Assembly (NCBI GenBank): GCA_003252135.1
Contig: QKDK01000272.1
Location: 1-32,658 of the forward strand
DNA length: 32,658 bases
Source: Clostridia bacterium
GTDB lineage: Bacteria; Bacillota; Clostridia; Lachnospirales; Lachnospiraceae
Direction: 5' to 3'
Shown: piece by piece, positions 26,068-32,658 of the stretch
How positions within the stretch are numbered: position 1 is the first letter of the stretch
Layout of the letters: each line of letters begins with the position of its first letter
Position numbers and translations under genes: made by a program
The notes under the pieces: model-generated
What the model saw: only the letters and a program-made list of their open reading frames with translations
Told to the model about the DNA's origin: nothing
Databases searched by the model: none

Positions 26068-26146
26068 TTTACTGGTTGCAGCTTTTACAGGGTTTACGAC
26101 CTTTACTGGTTGTAGCTTTTACAGAGTTTACGACCTTTGCTGGTTG
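26068..26146. repeat. 34-nt tandem repeat, about 2.3 copies
   Basis: tttactggttgcagcttttacagggtttacgacc / tttactggttgtagcttttacagagtttacgacc / tttgctggttg. Confidence 0.88.
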
Positions 26147-26296
26147 CTGACTAGCAAGCCTGCATTTACTCGTGATCATGTTACCTGCCTTTTCAAACAA
26201 ATTTTTAATTATAAAATCATGCAGATATATAGCGATCTTACTGCTCAGGTGACCATGTATTCCTAAAAATTATATACATATCAAGCACAGAGTTAT

Positions 26297-26896
26297 TCAT
26301 GCTATAATTGTTAAAAGCTCTTCTCTCGCTTTTAACTGATCCTCAACAAGAAGTGTCTGAAATCCCATGTCCTTTGCGGCCTTCAGATTTTCTGGAACGT
26401 CGTCGAGAAAAATAGACTCTTCAGGAAGAATATGGTACGTATCAAGCAGTGCCTGGTATATTTCACGCTCCGGTTTGACCTTCTTAATTGTATAGGAAAT
26501 CATTTTTCCGTCAACAAGCTTTATAAAATCAGCCCTTTCCTCCAGGTAAAGATATGCTTCTTCTGAATAGTTTGAAAGCAGATACACTTTTTTTCCGCAG
26601 GCTTTTACTTCCTCTACCCATTCTTTTGCGAATGGAAAGGGTACTGCGATCTCATTTCTCCGGGCAAAAAAAGCCCGGATTTCTGCTGAGATATCTGGGT
26701 TTTCATTTGCACAGGTATCAATCAGCTCCTGCAGTAAAATCTCTCCTCGGTCTACCTCTTTCCAAAGTGGAGAACCAACCGTAGCTGCACCTACTTTCTG
26801 CGCAAGCAAATCATCCTCAAACATATCTTTTATGAATTCTTTCCAGTGAAATGCTACAAGCACCTGTCCAATATCAAATATTACATTTTTGATCAT
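26297..26896 (-). CDS. HAD-superfamily hydrolase (IA-type)
   Basis: IKNVIFDIGQVLVAFHW, VYLLSNYSEEAY, KVKPEREIYQALLDTYHILPEESIFLDDVPENLKAAKDMGF. Confidence 0.92.
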   Translation of the reverse strand: MIKNVIFDIGQVLVAFHWKEFIKDMFEDDLLAQKVGAATVGSPLWKEVDRGEILLQELIDTCANENPDISAEIRAFFARRNEIAVPFPFAKEWVEEVKACGKKVYLLSNYSEEAYLYLEERADFIKLVDGKMISYTIKKVKPEREIYQALLDTYHILPEESIFLDDVPENLKAAKDMGFQTLLVEDQLKAREELLTIIA

Positions 26897-26920
26897 GCTT
26901 ATCTCCTGCTTTTTTGTGAT

Positions 26921-26965
26921 TTTGTTTTGTTGTAATTTGTTTTGTTATAATTTGTTTTGTTGTTC
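26921..26965. repeat. 15-nt tandem repeat, 3 copies
   Basis: tttgttttgttgtaa tttgttttgttataa tttgttttgttgttc. Confidence 0.88.
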
Positions 26966-27107
26966 GTTATCTGTACAGTTTATTCTAACAGTCTTTCGGA
27001 TTCTATGCTATAATAAATTATTCAAAAGCGCATTAAAGTGTGCCGCATACATCACCACTCTTTCAAATGTAATATATGCAAAGATCAACGCAGGAATGGG
27101 GTAAATG

Positions 27108-28094
27108 ATGAACAGCAAAAGTTATCCACAACAAAGATATAAAACTCTAAATGAATACCTGCAAACCCGTTTTGGATGTAAGACATATAAGTTGTCTCTG
27201 AATGCAGGTCTTACCTGTCCAAACAGAGACGGCACCTGTGGACAGCGCGGGTGTATTTTCTGCAGTGCGGGAGGCTCCGGTGATTTTGCTTCTTCCAGTG
27301 AACTGTCTATTCACGAGCAATTGTCTATGGCAAAGCAAAAGATTTTTTGCAAAATGCCAAAGAATCAGGAACAGCATCAATTCATTGCATATTTTCAGGC
27401 ATTTACCAATACCTATGCTTCTGTCGATTATCTTGAAAACATATATATGGAAGCAATCCTAGAGCCTGATGTGTGTGCCATATCTATTGCCACACGTCCT
27501 GACTGCCTGGGTCCCGAAGTTATATCGCTTCTTGCAAGACTAAATAAACAAAAGCCAGTCTGGGTAGAGCTTGGTCTTCAGACAATACATGAATCAACTG
27601 CTTTATTTATCCGCCGTGGATATCCTCTTTCTGAATACGTCAGTGCTGTGGATAACCTTACCCGTGAAGGTATTGAAGTTATTGTTCATGTTATACTGGG
27701 CCTTCCTTACGAAACAAAAGAAATGATGCTGGAAACCATCGATTTCATTTCAAATCAACCCATAAAGGGCATCAAGCTTCAGCTGCTTCATGTACTGGCG
27801 AATACCGACCTTGCTGATTTTTACCAGGCATTAACCGATTCCGAACGAGAACAGATTTTTTTAATGATGCAGCAGAATGCTTATTATGAAATACTTCTTT
27901 CCTGCATTGATCGGCTGTCCCCGGACATTATCATTCATCGGATTACAGGAGACGGAGACAAAAAACTGCTGCTTGCACCTCGTTGGAGCGGTAATAAAAG
28001 AGAAGTTTTGAATAGTTTTCAAAAAGTATTATCAGCTTCTGATACCTGGCAGGGCAGATATTATAAGAATAAACTGATTAACATTACGTCTTAA
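27108..28094 (+). CDS. TIGR01212-family (YhcC-like) radical SAM protein
   Basis: CPNRDGTCGQRGCIFCSAGGSGDF, YFQAFTNTYASVDYLE, VELGLQTIHESTALFIRRGY, VHVILGLPYETKEMM. Confidence 0.92.
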   Translation: MNSKSYPQQRYKTLNEYLQTRFGCKTYKLSLNAGLTCPNRDGTCGQRGCIFCSAGGSGDFASSSELSIHEQLSMAKQKIFCKMPKNQEQHQFIAYFQAFTNTYASVDYLENIYMEAILEPDVCAISIATRPDCLGPEVISLLARLNKQKPVWVELGLQTIHESTALFIRRGYPLSEYVSAVDNLTREGIEVIVHVILGLPYETKEMMLETIDFISNQPIKGIKLQLLHVLANTDLADFYQALTDSEREQIFLMMQQNAYYEILLSCIDRLSPDIIIHRITGDGDKKLLLAPRWSGNKREVLNSFQKVLSASDTWQGRYYKNKLINITS

Positions 28095-28110
28095 AATACT
28101 TCTATATAAA

Positions 28111-28157
28111 AAGCTGCAATTCAATGAATCATGTTCTCATTCACTGAATTGCAGCTT
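28111..28157. terminator. Bidirectional terminator hairpin between the radical SAM gene and transketolase
   Basis: aagctgcaattcaatgaat...attcactgaattgcagctt, a 19-bp near-perfect stem between convergent genes. Confidence 0.8.
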
Positions 28158-28210
28158 CTCTTTTCTAATACTTTATTTTTATTTGTGCTAATTTCTTTAA
28201 CCCAAAGTGA

Positions 28211-30193
28211 TTACAGTATAGATTTTACAGTTGCAACAACATTCTCTGTAGTAAAACCAAACTTAGGGAAAAGCTCTGAAAATGGTGCGGATGCTCCAAA
28301 GCCAGTCATCGTAACACATGCGCCGTCAAGTCCGACATATTTGCCCCAGCCAAAATCAATTAATGCTTCAACTGCAACTCTTGCACGTACTGATTTTGGA
28401 AGAACCATTTCTTTGTATTCCGCTGATTGTTCTTCAAAAAGGTCCATACATGGCATGCTGACAACACGAACATCAATTCCTTCAGCTTCAAGTTTTTCCT
28501 GTGCAGAGACAGCAAGAGATACTTCAGAACCCGATGCGATCAAAATAGCATCCGGAACATCTTTTTTAGAAGCAGAAACTACATAACCGCCTTTTAATGC
28601 TTCCTTAGAAGAGCCCGGAAGCTGAGGAAGATTCTGTCTTGTTAAAACAAGGGCTGTAGGTGTTTCCTTTGAAGTCACAGCGGCATACCAAGCGGCGGTT
28701 GTTTCTGTTGCATCTGCTGGTCTGAACACATGAAAATTAGGCATGGAACGAAGCATGGCAAGTTGTTCGATCGGTTCATGTGTAGGTCCGTCTTCGCCAA
28801 CACCGATACTGTCATGTGTAAGAACATAGGTTGTCGGAATTTTCATAATGGAAGAAAGACGTGCCATAGGCTTCACATAATCACTGAACACAAAGAAAGT
28901 GGAACAGAAGCCACGTAAGCCGTGCAGTGTAAGACCATTTGCCATGGCAGTCATTGCAAGCTCTCGAACGCCGTAATGCATATTTCTTCCGAGGCGATCT
29001 TCTTTCGAAAAATCTCCGGCATCTTTCATATATGTTTTTGTTGAAGGTGAAAGATCCGCTGCACCTCCAAAAAGACCAGGTATCTTATCTTTCAGCTTAT
29101 TGATTGTATTGCCGGAAAGATTTCTGGTTGCTTCTGGTTTATTGTCAAATGCCCAGAAGTCTGCATCATCAAGCAGAGAAAGACCAATGTTCATATCGAA
29201 CTCATCATCCCAGGCTTTTTTCATCTCCGGATATTTTGCGCAGTACTCTGCAAACATCGCATTCCATGCAGCTTCATCATTTGCTTTTTCAGCTGCAATT
29301 GCTTTATAGTTTGCATACACTTCATCAGGAACAAAGAAAGGTTCCTGTGCAGGCCATCCTATATTTTCTTTTAAAGCAGCAACATTCTCATCACCCAGAG
29401 GTTCACCGTGTGCACTTGCCTTGCCTTGCTTTGCTGGACATCCATAACCAATTTTTGTTCTTATCATAATCATGGAAGGACGTGTAGTGTCTGCTTTTGC
29501 TTCTTTGATTGCTGCCGTAACCGCATCCATATCGTTTCCGTTCTCAACAACGATTGTCTGGAAGCCATATGCATCAAAACGCATCCTGACATCTTCTGTG
29601 AAAGCAAGGTCTGTGCTTCCTTCGATGGATATCTTATTACTGTCATAAATGATAATTAGTTTACCAAGGCCAAGAGTACCGGCCAGTGAAAATGCTTCAT
29701 GCGAAATACCTTCCATCATACATCCGTCACCGCCGAGTGCAAAGGTAAAATGGTCAACAACTGGAAAGCCTGCTTTATTGAATTTTGCCGCAAGATGCTC
29801 CTCTGCGATTGCCATACCAACTGCCATTCCCATACCAGCGCCTAAAGGTCCTGTTGTTGCTTCAACGCCTTTTGTGTGCTTGTATTCTGGATGTCCAGGT
29901 GTGAGAGAATCAAGCTGTCTGAACTGTGCAAGGTCTTCTTTTTTTAAACCATATCCGAATAAATGCAGAAGGGAGTATAAAAGCATAGATCCGTGCCCAC
30001 CGGAAAGTATAAAGCGGTCTCTGTTCGCCCAGTCAGGGTTTCCTGGATTGTGCTTCATCTCTTTTGCCCAAAGTGCATATGCAGCATCGGCACATCCTAA
30101 CGGTAAACCAGGATGTCCGGATTTTGCCTTTTGAATGGCATCAGCGGATAAAACTCGAATTGCATTAATAGACATTGTTTCAATATTATTCAT
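28211..30193 (-). CDS. tkt: Transketolase
   Basis: KSGHPGLPLGCADAAYALW, LGGDGCMMEGISHEAFSLAG, THDSIGVGEDGPTHEPIEQLA, LVLTRQNLPQLPG. Confidence 0.97.
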   Translation of the reverse strand: MNNIETMSINAIRVLSADAIQKAKSGHPGLPLGCADAAYALWAKEMKHNPGNPDWANRDRFILSGGHGSMLLYSLLHLFGYGLKKEDLAQFRQLDSLTPGHPEYKHTKGVEATTGPLGAGMGMAVGMAIAEEHLAAKFNKAGFPVVDHFTFALGGDGCMMEGISHEAFSLAGTLGLGKLIIIYDSNKISIEGSTDLAFTEDVRMRFDAYGFQTIVVENGNDMDAVTAAIKEAKADTTRPSMIMIRTKIGYGCPAKQGKASAHGEPLGDENVAALKENIGWPAQEPFFVPDEVYANYKAIAAEKANDEAAWNAMFAEYCAKYPEMKKAWDDEFDMNIGLSLLDDADFWAFDNKPEATRNLSGNTINKLKDKIPGLFGGAADLSPSTKTYMKDAGDFSKEDRLGRNMHYGVRELAMTAMANGLTLHGLRGFCSTFFVFSDYVKPMARLSSIMKIPTTYVLTHDSIGVGEDGPTHEPIEQLAMLRSMPNFHVFRPADATETTAAWYAAVTSKETPTALVLTRQNLPQLPGSSKEALKGGYVVSASKKDVPDAILIASGSEVSLAVSAQEKLEAEGIDVRVVSMPCMDLFEEQSAEYKEMVLPKSVRARVAVEALIDFGWGKYVGLDGACVTMTGFGASAPFSELFPKFGFTTENVVATVKSIL

Positions 30194-30224
30194 TTATTTT
30201 TTCCTCCTATAATGATTCATAATT

Positions 30225-31322
30225 TCAAAGCTCGTCTAAGGTTCCAAATCTGTATCCTTGCTCTTCAAGATATGTCAAAACAGAATCAAGTGCTTCACTA
30301 TTCGATTCAGATACAATGTGAATCAGTGCTATGGCTCCATTATGGTAATACTTCTGGAATTGCTCCAGAACATAATCTGTACCCGGCTGATTATCAACGA
30401 CCCAGTCCTGGTATGCAATGCTCCAGAATATAGTTTTATATCCCAGATCCTTTGTTATATGCAGAGACTTTTCACTATATGCTCCTTCCGGTGGTCTGAC
30501 ATAGCAATCCATGTCATATCCTGTCGCTTCTTTAAATAGTTCTGCATTTCCAAGCAGTTCATGTTCGACCTCTTCAGCACTCAGTGTTGCAAGGTTCAGA
30601 TGATTAATCGTATGGTTTCCAACAATATGGCCTTCTTCCTTCATTCGTTTTAAAATCTCAGGTGCCTGGTCTATATAGGCTGAAGTAACAAAAAAGGCCG
30701 CTTTTGCATTATGCGCCTTCAGAACATCCAGAATATGCTCTGAATAACCATTTTCATATCCGCAGTCAAATGTCAGATAAATGACCTTGTCGTCTTCCGT
30801 TACATTCTTGTCTATGTAAAAAGTATCGAGTGTGTCAAACTTGTATTTTGTGTCGAAACCAAAGCTCTCAGACGGTACATGATCTGCCATTCTTCGAAAT
30901 GACCAGTTTTGAACATCGGTATTAAATGAAGCATACTCATCATCATATACATCACTTACAGGTGTTGGAGCAACCGTTATTTCAGGTGATGGTGTTGCTG
31001 TCGGTGATGGTTCTGCAGTCGGTGACGATGTCTCTGATGGAGCCTTCGTTACTGTTGGTAACGCAGTTACCAAAGGAATATCAGTAACTGTAATTGCCGG
31101 AGTCAGCGTCTCTGCCGGTGTATCACTGATCAGCTCATTTTTTGAAGGATTATGTTCTCCTTGTGACGCTGTGCTCAAAAGCTTTTGTTGAAATATAATA
31201 AATATTACAATAATAATTGCTATAATAAGAATTGCGTCAATTATGATCCATTTCTTCGTACCTTTTCTTTTTGCTCTTACTCCTTTTTTTATTGATGTTT
31301 TTTCCTTATTATCTTCGTACAT
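30225..31322 (-). CDS. Polysaccharide deacetylase family protein, membrane-anchored, with Thr/Pro/Ser-rich linker
   Basis: N-terminal TM (WIIIDAILIIAIIIVIFIIF), low-complexity linker (TKAPSETSSPTAEPSPTATPSPEITVAPTP), NodB domain (IYLTFDCGYENGYSEHILDVL, EGHIVGNHTINHLNL, RPPEGAYSEKSL). Confidence 0.93.
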   Translation of the reverse strand: MYEDNKEKTSIKKGVRAKRKGTKKWIIIDAILIIAIIIVIFIIFQQKLLSTASQGEHNPSKNELISDTPAETLTPAITVTDIPLVTALPTVTKAPSETSSPTAEPSPTATPSPEITVAPTPVSDVYDDEYASFNTDVQNWSFRRMADHVPSESFGFDTKYKFDTLDTFYIDKNVTEDDKVIYLTFDCGYENGYSEHILDVLKAHNAKAAFFVTSAYIDQAPEILKRMKEEGHIVGNHTINHLNLATLSAEEVEHELLGNAELFKEATGYDMDCYVRPPEGAYSEKSLHITKDLGYKTIFWSIAYQDWVVDNQPGTDYVLEQFQKYYHNGAIALIHIVSESNSEALDSVLTYLEEQGYRFGTLDEL

Positions 31323-31431
31323 TTACTTCCTCATTCCTGCTTTGCTATATCAAAGTATGGCATTGCTGCTTTTCAGGTTTTAAGTGTTTGAATAAAAAAC
31401 TACTTCTTCTTTTCTAAGCGCATTTCATAGG

Positions 31432-31450
31432 AAATTGTACCATACAATTT
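31432..31450. promoter_or_regulatory. Perfect 8-bp inverted repeat overlapping a putative -10 upstream of the polysaccharide deacetylase
   Basis: AAATTGTA-CCA-TACAATTT; on the minus strand it contains the extended -10 TGGTACAAT. Confidence 0.45.
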
Positions 31451-31518
31451 GGTGAAAATCTATATGATTTTATTTCATATAATAAAGTTTCAAGCGTTTA
31501 CACTTTACTCTATTAGCA

Positions 31519-31559
31519 AAAAAAAAACTACAAAAACAAAAGAAATCTGTTTTTGTAGT
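31519..31559 (-). terminator. Intrinsic terminator of the tRNA cluster
   Basis: Minus-strand actacaaaaac-agatttcttt-tgtttttgtagt followed by a T-run (plus-strand A-run from 31518). Confidence 0.8.
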
Positions 31560-31565
31560 AATTAA

Positions 31566-31638
31566 TGAGACATCCGGGATTCGAACCCGGGACAACTTGA
31601 TTAAAAGTCAAGTGCTCTACCGACTGAGCTAATATCCC
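31566..31638 (-). tRNA. tRNA-Lys (TTT)
   Basis: GGGATATTAGCTCAGTCGGTAGAGCACTTGACTTTTAATCAAG...GGTTCGAATCC...; loop CTTTTAA. Confidence 0.96.
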
Positions 31639-31689
31639 ATACTTCATGAATCTGTGATTCCTCATTGGTGAACACGTTACATAAAGAAA

Positions 31690-31762
<73 letters not shown>

Positions 31763-31782
31763 ATGTAAAGCATAATTGATGA

Positions 31783-31856
<74 letters not shown>

Positions 31857-31887
31857 ACAGTATAATATCCACACCTAAATGGATTAG

Positions 31888-31969
31888 TGGATGGGGAAGG
31901 ATTCGAACCTTCGAAAGCGTCGCTAACAGATTTACAGTCTGCCCCCTTTGGCCACTCGGGAACCCATCC
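31888..31969 (-). tRNA. tRNA-Tyr (GTA)
   Basis: GGATGGGTTCCCGAGTGGCCAAAGGGGGCAGACTGTAAATCTG with a long variable arm. Confidence 0.95.
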
Positions 31970-31991
31970 ATATTTAATATTTATTTTTCAA

Positions 31992-32063
31992 AGCCGATGA
32001 TCGGATTCGAACCGATAACCTGCTGATTACAAATCAGCTGCTCTGCCATTGAGCCACATCGGC
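31992..32063 (-). tRNA. tRNA-Thr (TGT)
   Basis: GCCGATGTGGCTCAATGGCAGAGCAGCTGATTTGTAATCAGC... Confidence 0.95.
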
Positions 32064-32100
32064 ATATAACAGTGGTAAACCTTCAAATCTTTACATCGAA

Positions 32101-32173
32101 TGGGACCTATAGGGCTCGAACCTATGACCCTCTGCTTGTAAGGCAGATGCTCTCCCAGCTGAGCTAAGATCCC
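32101..32173 (-). tRNA. tRNA-Val (TAC)
   Basis: GGGATCTTAGCTCAGCTGGGAGAGCATCTGCCTTACAAGCAG... Confidence 0.96.
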
Positions 32174-32191
32174 TTGTAAATAATCAATAAA

Positions 32192-32265
32192 CGACCCAGA
32201 TCGGACTCGAACCGACGACCTCCGCCGTGACAGGGCGGCGCTCTAACCAACTGAGCCACTAGGCC
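32192..32265 (-). tRNA. tRNA-Asp (GTC)
   Basis: GGCCTAGTGGCTCAGTTGGTTAGAGCGCCGCCCTGTCACGGCGG... Confidence 0.96.
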
Positions 32266-32285
32266 TAATCCTTATTCAATTACAC

Positions 32286-32294
32286 ATTATACCA
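32286..32294 (-). promoter_or_regulatory. Extended -10 element TGGTATAAT between the 23S and tRNA-Asp genes
   Basis: Minus-strand ATGGATGGTATAATGTG, about 21 nt upstream of the tRNA-Asp 5' end. Confidence 0.5.
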
Positions 32295-32318
32295 TCCATT
32301 TTTAACAAACCATACAAG

Positions 32319-32658
<340 letters not shown>

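Noticed and set aside
29649-30134. 161-aa plus-strand ORF antisense to transketolase
   Set aside because: Pro/Ser/Ala-rich shadow of the tkt coding strand; no independent support.

Overview
The window looks like Firmicutes/Clostridia (Lachnospiraceae-like) chromosome; this placement is inferred from protein character and not verified. From left to right it holds: the 5' part of a tad pilus operon (minus: TadB-like fragment, CpaF ATPase, degenerate CpaE/TadZ-like protein); YqeY and a PucR-type regulator (plus); a long minus-strand array, oppBCDF-oppA-MATE-small unknown protein-sdaAB-sdaAA; a 2-hydroxyacid dehydrogenase and a solitary HisC-like aminotransferase (plus); and a minus-strand operon paaK-iorA-iorB-ACT-paaK-ACT (indolepyruvate:ferredoxin oxidoreductase plus two phenylacetate-CoA ligases). 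Divergent from that operon is an SSS-family symporter, followed by an AraD-like epimerase/aldolase, a HAD hydrolase, a TIGR01212-type radical SAM protein, a polysaccharide deacetylase with transketolase, a seven-gene tRNA cluster (Asp-Val-Thr-Tyr-fMet-Phe-Lys) and the 3' end of a 23S rRNA gene. I saw no CRISPR array, prophage or transposase. The best second-look items are the aryl-CoA/IOR operon with its divergent SSS transporter and shared regulatory-looking repeats, related A-rich tandem repeats in that operon's spacers, an opp leader with a promoter and two terminator-like hairpins, and a 23S-to-tRNA junction without 5S but with an apparent tRNA promoter.
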